Shown here: in pieces, positions 34,251 through 43,276 of the stretch | Layout: each line of letters begins with the position of its first letter | How positions within the stretch are numbered: position 1 is the first letter of the stretch | The notes under the pieces: model-generated | Seen by the model: the letters and a program-made list of their open reading frames with translations, nothing else | Database searches by the model: none | Told to the model about the DNA's origin: nothing | Position numbers and translations under genes: made by a program | DNA from: Bog-473 sp963745665 | Lineage (GTDB): Bacteria > Actinomycetota > Acidimicrobiia > Acidimicrobiales > RAAP-2 | NCBI GenBank assembly: GCA_963745665.1 | Contig: CAVUYE010000002.1 | Span: forward strand, 310,001-374,000 | DNA length: 64,000 bases | Direction of reading: 5' to 3'

Positions 34251-35309
34251 ATGAGCAAGCGGTGGAAGCAGCGCCCGCCCGGCTCGACGTGGGGCGACTG
34301 GGGTGACGACGACGAGCTCGGCCGCATCAACCTGCTCACGCCGGAGAAGGTCCTGCAGGGCGTCCGGGAGGTCGAGGAGGGGATCAGCTTCTGTCTCAGC
34401 CTGCCCCTCGACTACCCCGGCGGCACCGCGCTGAACCAGCGGCGGTACCCGCCGGTGATCTCGCCGACCGAGGACATGGACGGCAACCCGGGCACCTTCT
34501 ACAACGTCCCGATGCGCACCATGGACAAGTTCGGCGACCCCAAGTACGTGGACGTGTGGGCTGACGACGTGGTGACCCTTTCCTTGCAGTACTCGACGCA
34601 GTGGGACTCACTGGCGCACGTCGGTGCCGAGTTCGACGCCGACGGCGACGGTGTCGAGGAGGCGGTGTACTACAACGGGTACCGGGCCGGCGAGGATCTG
34701 GTCGGCCCCAAGCCGGATGCGGCGGGCGACGGCGGGCGCCACCGCTGCTTCGCCCATCACCTGGGGCTGGAACACATGGCCGCGGCCGGAGTGCAGGGCA
34801 GGGGCGTCCTCGTCGACCTGGCCCATCACCTGGGGCACGAATGGCGGGGCGTCGATCGCAAGACCCTCGAGGAGATCATGGCGGCGGACAACGTCGTGGT
34901 CGAGCCCGGCGACATGCTCCTGCTCCACACGGGCTTCGCGACCGAAGTCCTGCAATGGAACCGCCATCCCGACCCGGTGAAGATCCACACGCTGTGCTCG
35001 TACCTCGACGCCCGCGACGAGTCGCTGCTCGAGTGGATCGCCGAGTCGCAGATCGCGGCGCTGGTCGCGGACAACTACGCGGTGGAGGGCATGGTCGGGA
35101 AGGATCGCGATCCGAGCCGGCACTCGTTCCTCCCCATCCACCACCTCTGCCTCTTCCGACTGGGTGTCCCGCTCGGTGAGATGTGGTATCTGCACGAGCT
35201 GGCGACGTGGTTGCGGGCGCACGAACGGAGCCGGTTCCTGCTCACCGCGCCACCGTTGCGCCTCCCCGGGGTCGTGGGCTCTCCGCTGACGCCGGTCGCC
35301 ACGGTCTAA
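34251..35309 (+). CDS. Cyclase-family metal hydrolase (kynurenine formamidase-like)
   Basis: ATG 34251 follows GGGAAGGGAG and starts 352 residues. The family (Cyclase, PF04199-type) uses a metal site built from an HxGTHxD-like motif; here the region STQWDSLAHVG carries the His, with further candidates in FAHHLGLEHM and DLAHHLGHEW. The closing motif FLPIHHLCLFRLGVPLGE is typical. It hydrolyses amides or esters of aromatic or cyclic acids. It is divergent from the amidohydrolase operon. Confidence 0.82.
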   Translation: MSKRWKQRPPGSTWGDWGDDDELGRINLLTPEKVLQGVREVEEGISFCLSLPLDYPGGTALNQRRYPPVISPTEDMDGNPGTFYNVPMRTMDKFGDPKYVDVWADDVVTLSLQYSTQWDSLAHVGAEFDADGDGVEEAVYYNGYRAGEDLVGPKPDAAGDGGRHRCFAHHLGLEHMAAAGVQGRGVLVDLAHHLGHEWRGVDRKTLEEIMAADNVVVEPGDMLLLHTGFATEVLQWNRHPDPVKIHTLCSYLDARDESLLEWIAESQIAALVADNYAVEGMVGKDRDPSRHSFLPIHHLCLFRLGVPLGEMWYLHELATWLRAHERSRFLLTAPPLRLPGVVGSPLTPVATV

Positions 35310-36943
35310 GAACGTGAGAGCGCGAAGGCCTCGTAGCCGCTCTCGGTGACCTTGGCGATCTCCGCCAACAGCTTCGGCCGGCCGGCAGAGTTCAGGAGGT
35401 ACTTGCGCGGCTTTCCCGGGATGTTCGTTCCGAAGTAGTAGCTGCTCTCCCCGAAAGACGGAGGCTTGGTCGCCCACCGGTCCACCATGGCGGTCCACTT
35501 GTCCTCTGCGGCGGCGCTGACCTCAATGGTGTCGTCACCGATCGCTCGCAGGTGGACGAGGGTACGGATGATGAAGTCCACCTGGTCGCCGTTGTACCGC
35601 GGATTGTTGCCTGCCGCGGCGTGCGGCCCTCCGGGGAAGAAGAAGTTCGGGAACCCGGTGGTCTGAATTCCGAGGAAGGTCTTCGGACCATCGGCCCAGT
35701 GGTCGACCAGCGAAAGACCGTCCCGTCCTCGGATACCCATCCGGGAGAGCGCACCCGTCCCGAAGTCGAATCCGGTTGCCCACACGATGATGTCGAACGC
35801 GCGGCGTGCGTCCGTGGTCTCGATGCCCTCCGCCGTGACCTGCACCATCGGGGTCGCCCGCAGATCGACGAGCTCCACGTGCGGCTGGTTGTAGACGTCG
35901 AAGTAGGCGGTCACGAAGGGCGGCCGCTTCTCGCCGAAGCGGTGATCCTTCGGGATGAGCATGTCCGCCGTCCCAGCGTCCTTGACGATGCCCCTTATCT
36001 TCTCGGCCAGGAAGTCGCACCAGGCTGCGTTGGCGTCCCTGTCGAACATCACGTCGCTGTAGTTGCTCGTGAGCTTCGAGAAACCGGGGCTGCGCCACAT
36101 GTGCTCGAAGAACGCCGTCCGCTCCTCCTCCGAGTCGTCGAATGCCGTGCGCTCGGTGGCGACGTGCAGGAACCCGCTGGGTGAAGTGTGCAGCGTCTCC
36201 CGGATCGACTCGAAATCCTTCCTGAGTTGGACCTGCTCTTCGGGCGTGATGGGCACGTTGTTGAGCGGCGTGCACCAGTTGGGGGAGCGCTGGAACACCG
36301 TCAGGTAAGCCGCCTTCTCGGCGATGACCGGTATGATCTGCACCCCGCTCGAACCGGTGCCGACCACGGCGACGCGTTTGCCGGTGAAATCGACCGGCGT
36401 TGCGGGCCACAGCCCGGTGTGGTGCGACTCGCCCCCGAACTCTTCCCGACCCGGCACGTCGGGGAAGTAGGGGACCGAGAGGACCCCGGTGGCGGCGACG
36501 AAGTACCGGGCCCGGACGACGGCTCGGCTGTCGTCCACGATCGTCCACAGACCCGAATGCTCGTCGTAATCGGCTGCCGTCACGCGGGCCCCGAAGCGGA
36601 TGTGGCGCCGCAGGTCGAATCGGTCCACCACGTGGTTGAGGTACCGCTCGATCTCCGGCTGCCCGGCGAAGTGCTCCTCCCAACGCCACTCTTCGAACAG
36701 TTCCTTCGAGAAGAGATAGGCGTAGGTGTAGCTCTCCGAGTCGAAACGCGCCCCGGGGTAGCGGTTCCAGTACCAGGTGCCGCCGACACCGCGGCCCGCC
36801 TCGAGCAGCTGCACCGAGAACCCGGCCTCACGGGCGAGGTAGAGCTGGTAGATACCGGTGATGCCTGCGCCCACGACGAGCACGTCCACGTCGGCAGCCG
36901 GCCGGCTCGCCGTGCGGTCAGATGCGGGTTGGGGGGCTGTCAT
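35306..36943 (-). CDS. Baeyer-Villiger flavin monooxygenase (cyclohexanone/steroid type)
   Basis: ATG 36943 starts 545 residues, the classic length for cyclohexanone and phenylacetone monooxygenases. The FAD loop VVGAGITG is at 23-30, GGTWYWNRYPGARFD at 54-68, the BVMO fingerprint FGGESHHTGLWP at 169-180, and the NADPH loop VVGTGSSG follows. It would turn a cyclic ketone into a lactone. The gene ends four bases into the convergent cyclase-family gene and is divergent from an SDR-led oxidative operon across a TGTACCGACC site. The long open frame continuing upstream is antisense to that SDR and is not coding. Confidence 0.93.
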   Translation of the reverse strand: MTAPQPASDRTASRPAADVDVLVVGAGITGIYQLYLAREAGFSVQLLEAGRGVGGTWYWNRYPGARFDSESYTYAYLFSKELFEEWRWEEHFAGQPEIERYLNHVVDRFDLRRHIRFGARVTAADYDEHSGLWTIVDDSRAVVRARYFVAATGVLSVPYFPDVPGREEFGGESHHTGLWPATPVDFTGKRVAVVGTGSSGVQIIPVIAEKAAYLTVFQRSPNWCTPLNNVPITPEEQVQLRKDFESIRETLHTSPSGFLHVATERTAFDDSEEERTAFFEHMWRSPGFSKLTSNYSDVMFDRDANAAWCDFLAEKIRGIVKDAGTADMLIPKDHRFGEKRPPFVTAYFDVYNQPHVELVDLRATPMVQVTAEGIETTDARRAFDIIVWATGFDFGTGALSRMGIRGRDGLSLVDHWADGPKTFLGIQTTGFPNFFFPGGPHAAAGNNPRYNGDQVDFIIRTLVHLRAIGDDTIEVSAAAEDKWTAMVDRWATKPPSFGESSYYFGTNIPGKPRKYLLNSAGRPKLLAEIAKVTESGYEAFALSRS

Positions 36944-37025
36944 GGGTGTCTGCGGCACTCCGCCCATCGTGGGCGCGTGCGGCTCGCGGGCATCTGCATG
37001 GTCCCACGGGGCCCACGATTCCGGT

Positions 37026-37042
37026 TGTACCGACCGGTTAGT
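37026..37042. promoter_or_regulatory. TGTACCGACCGGT-type operator, BVMO/SDR promoter
   Basis: TGTACCGACCGGTTAGT lies in the divergent gap between the BVMO and the SDR-led operon, followed by an AT-rich GTATATC that may be part of a promoter. It is the third copy of the motif also found at 28723 and 34183. Confidence 0.6.
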
Positions 37043-37088
37043 ATATCTTCTCGGTTGTGCCTGTCCCGGGCACGAGGAGGCACGGCAG

Positions 37089-37172
37089 ATGGCAGTCCTG
37101 ATGACGGGAGACCTGGGCGCCGGCGCCGGCGCGCGGGCAACAGTCGTCCGTCGAGGAGGCCGCGGCGCATGA
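37089..37172 (+). CDS. Possible 27-residue leader peptide, coupled to SDR
   Basis: An ATG preceded by GAGGAGG eight bases upstream opens a 27-codon frame rich in Gly, Ala and Arg, ending in TGA that overlaps the SDR start (ATGA). This may serve to couple translation rather than produce a functional peptide. It does not resemble the mycofactocin precursor. It could be chance. Confidence 0.3.
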   Translation: MAVLMTGDLGAGAGARATVVRRGGRGA

Positions 37173-37936
37173 ACGATGGCGACGTCGGTGTACGGCGGGT
37201 GGCGATCGTCACTGGTGGCGCATCCGGCATCGGGCTCGCCGTCAGCGAGCGGCTGGCCGCCGACGGCATGGTCGTCGCGGTGTTCGACCGCGAGGGTGAC
37301 GCTGCCGAGGAGGCCGCCCGCAAGATCGCGGCGTCGGGAGGGTCGGCCGCGGCCGTCACCGTCGACGTGACCGATCGCGAGCAGATCGAAGCGGGCGTGG
37401 CGCGGGTCCGGGAGCAGTGCGGCCCGGCGACCGTCTTGGTGAACAACGCCGGGATCCATGCCGTCGATCCCTTCCTGAAAATCACGCCCGAGAAGTGGCA
37501 TCGTCTCCTTGAGGTGAATCTCACGGGTACGTTCAACTGCTGCCAGGCTGTCGTGCCCGACATGATCGAGGAGGGCTGGGGGCGCATCGTGAACATCTCG
37601 TCGTCCAGCGCACACAGCGGCCAGCAGTTCATGACGCACTACGTCGCTGCGAAGGCGGGGGTGATCGGGTTCACGAAGTCGCTTGCCCTCGAGCTCGGGC
37701 CCAAAGGCATCACCGTCAACACGATCCCCCCCGGCTTCATCGATACACCGATGCTGCGCCGCCAGGAGAGCAAGGGCCTCCTCGGTGAGGGCGTCGATCA
37801 TCACGCTGCGCTGACGCCGGTGCGTCGGATCGGTCGGCCGGAGGACATCGCGGCGATGTGCTCCTTCCTCGTCCGCGATGAGGCGAGCTACATCACCGGC
37901 CAGGTCTTGGGAGTCAACGGTGGCCGCAACACCTGA
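37169..37936 (+). CDS. SDR-family oxidoreductase
   Basis: This 255-residue classical SDR has TGGASGIGLAV, VLVNNAGIHA, ISSSSAHSG and YVAAK as catalytic Tyr/Lys, with GRPEDIAAMCSFL at the C-terminal side. The start ATG 37169 lies nine bases after GAGGAGG and overlaps the stop of a short leader frame. It is the first enzyme gene of a plus-strand operon containing a CMD protein, a Rieske oxygenase, a SnoaL-like protein, a P450 and an ABM protein. It closely resembles the SDR at 46057-46803 (same motif spacing), suggesting related steps. Confidence 0.9.
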   Translation: MNDGDVGVRRVAIVTGGASGIGLAVSERLAADGMVVAVFDREGDAAEEAARKIAASGGSAAAVTVDVTDREQIEAGVARVREQCGPATVLVNNAGIHAVDPFLKITPEKWHRLLEVNLTGTFNCCQAVVPDMIEEGWGRIVNISSSSAHSGQQFMTHYVAAKAGVIGFTKSLALELGPKGITVNTIPPGFIDTPMLRRQESKGLLGEGVDHHAALTPVRRIGRPEDIAAMCSFLVRDEASYITGQVLGVNGGRNT

Positions 37937-38501
37937 GTCGCCGCGCCTGACGCCGCTCCCGCCGAAGGAATGGCCCAAGGCGGCCGGTGCGGCGCTGGCT
38001 CCGCTGCTGCCCCCGACCGGAAAGCCCAAGGGAGAGAACCGTCCCAAGGGGCTCAACGCGCTCGGCGTACTGGCCAGGTACCCGGAGCTCGCGTTGGCTT
38101 ACAACACCTTCAGCGGTCAGATCATGTACGGGTCGAGACTCTCGGCGCGCCACCGCGAGCTGCTGGTGCTGCGGGTTGCCTCGGTTCGCCATGCCGAGTA
38201 CGAGTGGCGGCAGCACGTGGCCAGCGCTCCCGACAATGGTGTCGACGCGGGCGAGGTGGCGCGCGTCGCAGTCGGGCCGGAGGCGCCGGGGTGGTCCGAC
38301 CTGGAGCGGGCGCTCCTCCGGGCCGCCGACGAGCTGCTGGGCGACGCGCTGATCGCGGACGAGACATGGTCGACGTTGGAGGGCGAGCTCGACGAGCGCC
38401 AAATGATGGATGTCGTCTTTACGGTCGGTGCGTATGACACCCTGGCCATGGCTCTCCGGACGTTCGCCGTGCCATTGGACGACGACCTGCAGTCCCCATG
38501 A
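37920..38501 (+). CDS. Carboxymuconolactone decarboxylase-like protein
   Basis: GTG 37920 overlaps the SDR stop and has GGGAG six bases upstream; the product has 193 residues. The core LSARHRELLVLRVASVRHAE is typical of the AhpD/CMD fold, but the usual catalytic Cys in the ExxxCxxH motif is replaced (AEYEWRQHV), as in a common actinobacterial subgroup of unknown activity. Its stop overlaps the ATG of the Rieske oxygenase. The role in the pathway is unknown. Confidence 0.8.
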   Translation: MAATPESPRLTPLPPKEWPKAAGAALAPLLPPTGKPKGENRPKGLNALGVLARYPELALAYNTFSGQIMYGSRLSARHRELLVLRVASVRHAEYEWRQHVASAPDNGVDAGEVARVAVGPEAPGWSDLERALLRAADELLGDALIADETWSTLEGELDERQMMDVVFTVGAYDTLAMALRTFAVPLDDDLQSP

Positions 38502-39862
38502 CCGTCCACGACCGCCGCCGCTCCTCCCTCGGTGTCCCCTACGGGGTCGAGGTCCCAGACCGGATCCCCAAGGAGCGCTACTTCGACCCGGACTTCTACC
38601 AAATGGAGGCCGACCTGCTCTGGCCCCGGGTCTGGCAGATGGCATGCCGGCTCGAAGAGATCCCCGGCGTCGGTGACTTCGTCGAGTACGAGATCTTGGA
38701 CCATTCCGTCGTCGTGGTGCGTACCGGTGACGACGAGGTGCGCGCCTTTGAGAACTCGTGCCGGCACCGCGGCGTCAAGGTCATACAGGGCCGCGGCACG
38801 CTCAAGAGCGGCTTCACCTGCCCCTTTCACGGCTGGTGCTACGGCCTCGACGGGGCCAACACCTTTGTGTCGAGGCCCAAGACCTTCTCGGCGCACAACC
38901 TGGCGGACGGAGAGATCGACCTGGTCGCGGTGCGCACCGAGTCCTGGGGCGGCTGTGCGTGGATCAACCTCGACCCCGCCGCCCCGCCGCTGCGCTCGTG
39001 CATCGAGCCCTTCGCCAGCATCTGCGACGCCTGGCAGGTCGAGGCCCTGCGCACCGAGTGGTGGCACGCCTTCGCGCTCCCGGTCAACTGGAAGCTGGCC
39101 CAAGAGGCCTTCTTGGAGCAGTACCACGTGATCGAGACCCACCCCGAGCTCGTCATCCCCAAGCGCTTCGCGCCAAGAGACCCCTCCACCTTCGACCCCG
39201 CCGCCTTCGTCGAGGCCGAGCTGCACTACCTCGAGGTGATGAGCGAGGGCATGGGGGGCATGGTCCATGCCAACGACGTGGCCGTGGCCCGGGCCCAGCG
39301 CGACATCGAGCTCTCGAACGACCCGGGCCAAGCCATGGCGGCCTGGCACGCCAACCTCAACGACGCCGTGGTCAAGTGGCACACCGAGCGCGGGGCGCGC
39401 ATCCCCGACCTCAACGAGCTGGAGGCCCGGGGCATCGGCGAGACCATGTACTACTGCTTCCCGCACTACTTCGTGCTCCCCATGTACTCGAGTGCGAGCT
39501 CGTATCGCTTCCGGCCCCTCGGGCCCGAAGAGACCCTGATGGAGATCTGGTCGCTCACCCGTTACCCACAAGGTGAAGAGCCCGGCCCACCAGAGCCCCC
39601 CGAGCCCTGGGCCTACGACGACCCGAGGGTCCCTCCCATCCCCACCCAGGACTTCTCCAACCTGCCGCGCCAACAACGGGGCCTGCACAACGCCGGCTTC
39701 GAGTTCATGCGCCTCTCAGAGGGCATCGAGGGCGGCATTGCGAACTTCGAGCGCACCCTCGACGGCTTCTTGGCCGGCCTCTCCCACGACCAGCTCGCCG
39801 CCGCCCTGCGCGCCCTCAACGTGAACCCCCTCGAGCGGCCCGTGGTGGATCTGGGATTCTGA
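38498..39862 (+). CDS. Rieske aromatic-ring/alicyclic oxygenase, alpha subunit
   Basis: This 454-residue oxygenase subunit has the Rieske [2Fe-2S] motif CRHRGVKV with CPFHGWCYG and a non-haem iron site around EQYHVIETHPEL (two His, with a downstream Asp expected). Such enzymes hydroxylate aromatic rings or demethylate/monooxygenate sterol-like substrates. There is no beta subunit, ferredoxin or reductase gene beside it, as in KshA-type or vanillate-demethylase-type systems that use separate reductases. The ATG overlaps the previous stop. It sits in an operon with a P450. Confidence 0.9.
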   Translation: MTVHDRRRSSLGVPYGVEVPDRIPKERYFDPDFYQMEADLLWPRVWQMACRLEEIPGVGDFVEYEILDHSVVVVRTGDDEVRAFENSCRHRGVKVIQGRGTLKSGFTCPFHGWCYGLDGANTFVSRPKTFSAHNLADGEIDLVAVRTESWGGCAWINLDPAAPPLRSCIEPFASICDAWQVEALRTEWWHAFALPVNWKLAQEAFLEQYHVIETHPELVIPKRFAPRDPSTFDPAAFVEAELHYLEVMSEGMGGMVHANDVAVARAQRDIELSNDPGQAMAAWHANLNDAVVKWHTERGARIPDLNELEARGIGETMYYCFPHYFVLPMYSSASSYRFRPLGPEETLMEIWSLTRYPQGEEPGPPEPPEPWAYDDPRVPPIPTQDFSNLPRQQRGLHNAGFEFMRLSEGIEGGIANFERTLDGFLAGLSHDQLAAALRALNVNPLERPVVDLGF

Positions 39863-39910
39863 GGGGGATCCGATGACGAACGAAACGACGGAGCAAGTGA
39901 GGACGGCGCC

Positions 39911-40336
39911 ATGAGCGAGACGACGTTTGCTGAGGTCGCCGAGGGAGTGCGGGCGGCACTCGCCCGGTACACGCAGGCCTTGGACGACGGACGGACCGAC
40001 GACGTGGTCGCCACCTTCTGCCCCGATGGTGTGATCGAATTGCCCGGGATGGGGACGCACGCCGGGCACGATGATCTCCGTCAGGCCTACACGAAGTGGG
40101 CGCCCCGGCGGCCCCAGCGCCATCTCGTCCTGAACACCGTCGTCGAGACCTGGAGCGACGACAACGCCACCGCCGTGAGCGACGTGGTCTTCATTCTCAT
40201 GGGTGAAGCCGGTTGGGAAATAAAGCTCGTGGGTCGCTACAACGATGTGCTCCACCGCGACGGCGCTTCATGGCGATTCCATCATCGTGCGGCCACGTTC
40301 GTGACCGAGCCGCCACCACGCAAGGAGACCGCATGA
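39911..40336 (+). CDS. SnoaL/NTF2-like protein (isomerase/hydrolase fold)
   Basis: This 141-residue protein has the cone-shaped NTF2 fold pattern: ARYTQALDDGRTDDVVATFC, DGVIELPGMGTHAGHDDL and a C-terminal DGASWRFHHRAATFV. Members act as ketosteroid isomerases, polyketide cyclases or limonene-epoxide hydrolases. A short 13-codon frame at 39873-39914 with GGGGG upstream overlaps its ATG and may couple translation. Its stop overlaps the P450 ATG. Confidence 0.8.
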   Translation: MSETTFAEVAEGVRAALARYTQALDDGRTDDVVATFCPDGVIELPGMGTHAGHDDLRQAYTKWAPRRPQRHLVLNTVVETWSDDNATAVSDVVFILMGEAGWEIKLVGRYNDVLHRDGASWRFHHRAATFVTEPPPRKETA

Positions 40337-41628
40337 CCGACGCCACCGACTACGAAGCCTTGGACTTCTTCCGGGGGACGGAGACCGTGGCTGATCCCTA
40401 CCCGTACTTCGACTGGCTGCGCGAGCAGTGTCCCGTCCGCCGGGAGCCCGAGCACGGTGTGTACATGGTGACCGGGTATGAGGAGGCCTTCGCCGTCTAC
40501 ACGGACCCGGACACGTTCTCGTCATGCAACTCCGTCACCGGCCCGTTCCCCGGGTTCCCCGTCCCGCTCGAGGGGCAGGAGGACGTGAGCGCGTTGATCG
40601 AAGAGCACCGGGGCGAGCTGCCGTTCAGCGATCAGATCATCACCATGGACCCGCCCGGGCATCACGATCACCGGCATCTGCTCATGCGACAGCTCACGCC
40701 GAAGCGGCTCAAGGAGAACGAGGACTTCGTCTGGCGGCTGGCGGACCGCCAGATCGACGAGCTCATGGGGGCCGACGAGCACGAGCTCATGACGGGATAC
40801 GCCAACCCGTTCGCCATGTTCGTCATCGCCGACCTGCTCGGCGTCCCTGAGGCGGACCACGAGGAATTCCGCACCGCCCTGTCCCGCCAGAACCGGGGCG
40901 GCGGAGTCGGCAGCACCAAGACCGAGATGTCGCACAACCCCCTGGAGTGGCTCTACGAGCGGTTCAGCCGCTACATCGAAGACCGCCGCCGCGCGCCGCG
41001 CGACGACGTCCTCACCGCACTCGCCAGCACGAGGTTCCCGAACGGCGATCTCCCCGAGGTCATCGACGTCGTGCGTGTGGCCACCAACGTCTTCGCGGCC
41101 GGGCAGGAGACGACCGTCCGCCTCCTCGGTACCGCCCTGCAGCTGATCGGGGAGCGCTCGGACCTGCAGCAGCTGCTCCGCGACCGACGCGAACTCATCC
41201 CGAACTTCGTCGAGGAGACCCTCCGCATGGAGGCCCCGGTCAAGGGCGATTTCCGGCTGGCGCGCTGCCCGGTCTCCGTGGGCGGGGTCGACATTCCGGC
41301 CGGTGTCACGCTGATGGTGCTCAACGGCGCTGCGAACCGCGATCCGCGCCGCTTTCCCGATCCCAACGAGTTCCGGGTCGAGCGCGACAACGCGCGCGAG
41401 CATCTCGCCTTCGGTCGCGGCGTGCACAGCTGTCCGGGAGGCCCGCTGGCCCGGTTGGAGACCCGGGTCAGCATTGAGCGGCTCCTGGACCGCACCACGC
41501 ACATCGGCATCTCCGAGGAGCACCACGGTCCTCCCGACGCCCGCCGCTACGACTACATGCCCACCTATATTCTCCGCGGCCTCACCCGACTCCACCTGGA
41601 GCTCACCCCGGCCGAGCCGGCGTTGTGA
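40333..41628 (+). CDS. Cytochrome P450 (paralogue of the P450 at 46800-48077)
   Basis: This 431-residue P450 has the I-helix oxygen-activation motif AGQETT (about 256), the ExxR pair EETLR, and the haem loop FGRGVHSCPGGPLARLE with Cys367. Its N terminus (EALDFFRG, ADPYPYFDWLREQCPV) and the SSCNSVTGPF region closely match the P450 at 46800-48077, so the two are paralogues within one window. The ATG overlaps the SnoaL-like stop. It would hydroxylate an intermediate; electron donors are not encoded here. Confidence 0.92.
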   Translation: MTDATDYEALDFFRGTETVADPYPYFDWLREQCPVRREPEHGVYMVTGYEEAFAVYTDPDTFSSCNSVTGPFPGFPVPLEGQEDVSALIEEHRGELPFSDQIITMDPPGHHDHRHLLMRQLTPKRLKENEDFVWRLADRQIDELMGADEHELMTGYANPFAMFVIADLLGVPEADHEEFRTALSRQNRGGGVGSTKTEMSHNPLEWLYERFSRYIEDRRRAPRDDVLTALASTRFPNGDLPEVIDVVRVATNVFAAGQETTVRLLGTALQLIGERSDLQQLLRDRRELIPNFVEETLRMEAPVKGDFRLARCPVSVGGVDIPAGVTLMVLNGAANRDPRRFPDPNEFRVERDNAREHLAFGRGVHSCPGGPLARLETRVSIERLLDRTTHIGISEEHHGPPDARRYDYMPTYILRGLTRLHLELTPAEPAL

Positions 41629-41668
41629 GAGCAGGGGAGCGGCGGATGGCGGGACAGAGGAGCATGAG

Positions 41669-41986
41669 ATGATCTTCAACGTGGTCAAGCAGCCGGTCCG
41701 CGCCAAGTACGCCGACGATTTCCCGACGTTGATTGCGGACTACATCGCCGCCTCACGGGCGGAGCCCGGCAACCTCTTCTTCGACTGGTGCCGCAGTGCC
41801 GACGACCCCAATCTTTGGTTCCTCATCGAGGGATTCCGGGATGCCGAGGCCGGCGAGGCGCACGTGTCGTCCGAGCACTTCAAGGCGGCGATGGCCGACA
41901 TGCCTCACCTTCTCGCCGCGGCTCCCGAGATCATCCACGTCGAAGCGCCCGGCGAGGGCTGGGGCAGTGTGAGCGAAGGCGCCTGA
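41669..41986 (+). CDS. Antibiotic-biosynthesis-monooxygenase (ABM) domain protein
   Basis: This 105-residue ferredoxin-like protein has the ABM pattern FFDWCRSADDPNLWFLIEGF, then SSEHFKAAM and the C-terminal IIHVEAP. Such dimers can act as cofactor-independent quinol monooxygenases or detoxify reactive intermediates. ATG 41669 lies seven bases after AGAGGAG and the gene follows the P450 by 40 bases, as the last gene of the operon. Confidence 0.82.
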   Translation: MIFNVVKQPVRAKYADDFPTLIADYIAASRAEPGNLFFDWCRSADDPNLWFLIEGFRDAEAGEAHVSSEHFKAAMADMPHLLAAAPEIIHVEAPGEGWGSVSEGA

Positions 41987-42015
41987 CCCGAGCCAGGAAC
42001 GGCGGAGCCGAAGCG

Positions 42016-42786
42016 CTATTCGTCGAGCAGATCGGGCTGGACCGACACGATCCAGTCGTAAAGCGGTTGGAACGCCCGCCAACCGGCCATGTACGGTCCG
42101 ACCTGACCCGCCGTCTTCTTCGCTTGATCGGGATCGATCAGCACCGGAATGCCAGCGGCCTCAGCCAGCAACTGCGCCTGGCAGGTGCGCTCCATGGTGA
42201 TGAACCACCAGGCCGCTTCGTCGACCGACGTCTGCCCGACGGTCAGGAGCCCGTGGTTCGAAAGTATGACGGCCTTGTTCCCGCCCAGTGCATGGGCGAG
42301 GCGCTTGCCTTCCTCGAGATCGAGCACGACGCCGGTGTAGTCGTCGAAGAGCGCGTGGTCCTCGTAGAAGGTGCAGGCGTCCTGGGTCAGGGGATCGAGC
42401 AGCCGGCGTAGCGACGACCACGCCTTGCCGTGCACGGAATGCGCGTGCGCGGCCGCCACGACGTCGGGCCGCGCCGCATGCACTTGCGAATGGATGGCGA
42501 AGGCTGCCAGGTTCACGGGCCAGTTGCCGTCGACCACCTCACCCTGGTCGTTCACGAGGATCAGGTCCTTGACGCGGATCATCTTGAAGTTCATGCCGAA
42601 CGGATTGACCCAGAAGTGGTCCAGGAGCTCTGGGTCCCGGGCGGTGATGTGCCCGGCGATGCCCTCGTCGAACCCGAAATGCCCGAACAGTCGAAAGGCG
42701 GCCGCCAGGCGCTGCTTGCGGTGGCGGCGCTCGTCGTCGGGGTTGTCGAACGAGGGAAATGTCACCGGAAGTCGGTCGGACGGCAC
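42016..42786 (-). CDS. Class II aldolase/adducin-family protein
   Basis: This 256-residue protein belongs to the fuculose-phosphate-aldolase/adducin fold. Zinc-binding histidines are in AHAHSVHGKA and in the SNHGLLTVG segment, and GHITARDPE is the N-terminal motif. Unlike sugar aldolases, this actinobacterial group is often found in aromatic or steroid clusters with unknown substrate. The start is GTG. It is convergent with the oxidative operon. Confidence 0.85.
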   Translation of the reverse strand: MPSDRLPVTFPSFDNPDDERRHRKQRLAAAFRLFGHFGFDEGIAGHITARDPELLDHFWVNPFGMNFKMIRVKDLILVNDQGEVVDGNWPVNLAAFAIHSQVHAARPDVVAAAHAHSVHGKAWSSLRRLLDPLTQDACTFYEDHALFDDYTGVVLDLEEGKRLAHALGGNKAVILSNHGLLTVGQTSVDEAAWWFITMERTCQAQLLAEAAGIPVLIDPDQAKKTAGQVGPYMAGWRAFQPLYDWIVSVQPDLLDE

Positions 42787-42859
42787 AGTCTCATCCTAAG
42801 ACACGGTCCCACGGAAGACAACGAAGCCCACCGGCTGGCGCCGGCGCCGGCGTCGGCGC

Positions 42860-43276
42860 TCAGGCCGGGCGGAAGTAGGGCAGGGAGATCTGGTCGGAAG
42901 CCGGGTGGAACTCCACCGTCAGCCGGAGATCCTCGTGCAGCGCCTCGGGCTCGCAGCCGATGACGGCGCTCAGCATCCAGAACCCCTCGTCGAGGCGGAC
43001 CACCGCCGGCGCGTACGGCACCTCGAAGGTGGGGTCGGGTGGCCGCCAGACCACCGTCCAGCTGTAGAGCGAGCCCTTCCCTGCGCTCTCCTCCCACACG
43101 GGTGACGTCGCGTGGCAGGAGGCACACACGCTGAACGCACTGAGGCCGCGGTACGAGCACTCGGAGCAACGTTGGTAGAGCAGTTGGTGCCGCCGGCAGG
43201 CCTCCCAGTAGGCCTTGCTGCGAAGACTGGGGCGCGGGGCCGGGATCCCCCCGGTCTGCGGCTGCAGGAGGCTCAT
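42860..43276 (-). CDS. Zn-ribbon OB-fold (DUF35) partner protein
   Basis: This 138-residue protein has the DUF35 layout: an N-terminal helix, a rubredoxin-like zinc ribbon (CSEC...CASC) and an OB-fold with the strand motif VPYAPAVVRLDEG. In the ChsH2-Ltp2 system of actinobacteria the DUF35 domain binds and stabilises the adjacent thiolase-like aldolase. The ATG overlaps the thiolase stop, supporting a two-subunit enzyme. The GSLYSWTVV segment is typical. Confidence 0.85.
   Translation of the reverse strand: MSLLQPQTGGIPAPRPSLRSKAYWEACRRHQLLYQRCSECSYRGLSAFSVCASCHATSPVWEESAGKGSLYSWTVVWRPPDPTFEVPYAPAVVRLDEGFWMLSAVIGCEPEALHEDLRLTVEFHPASDQISLPYFRPA

Noticed and set aside
36944..38056. Long open minus-strand extension of the BVMO frame (916 codons in total)
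   Set aside because: It runs antisense through the SDR gene, which has good motifs, and has no ribosome site; a normal 545-residue BVMO starts at 36943.
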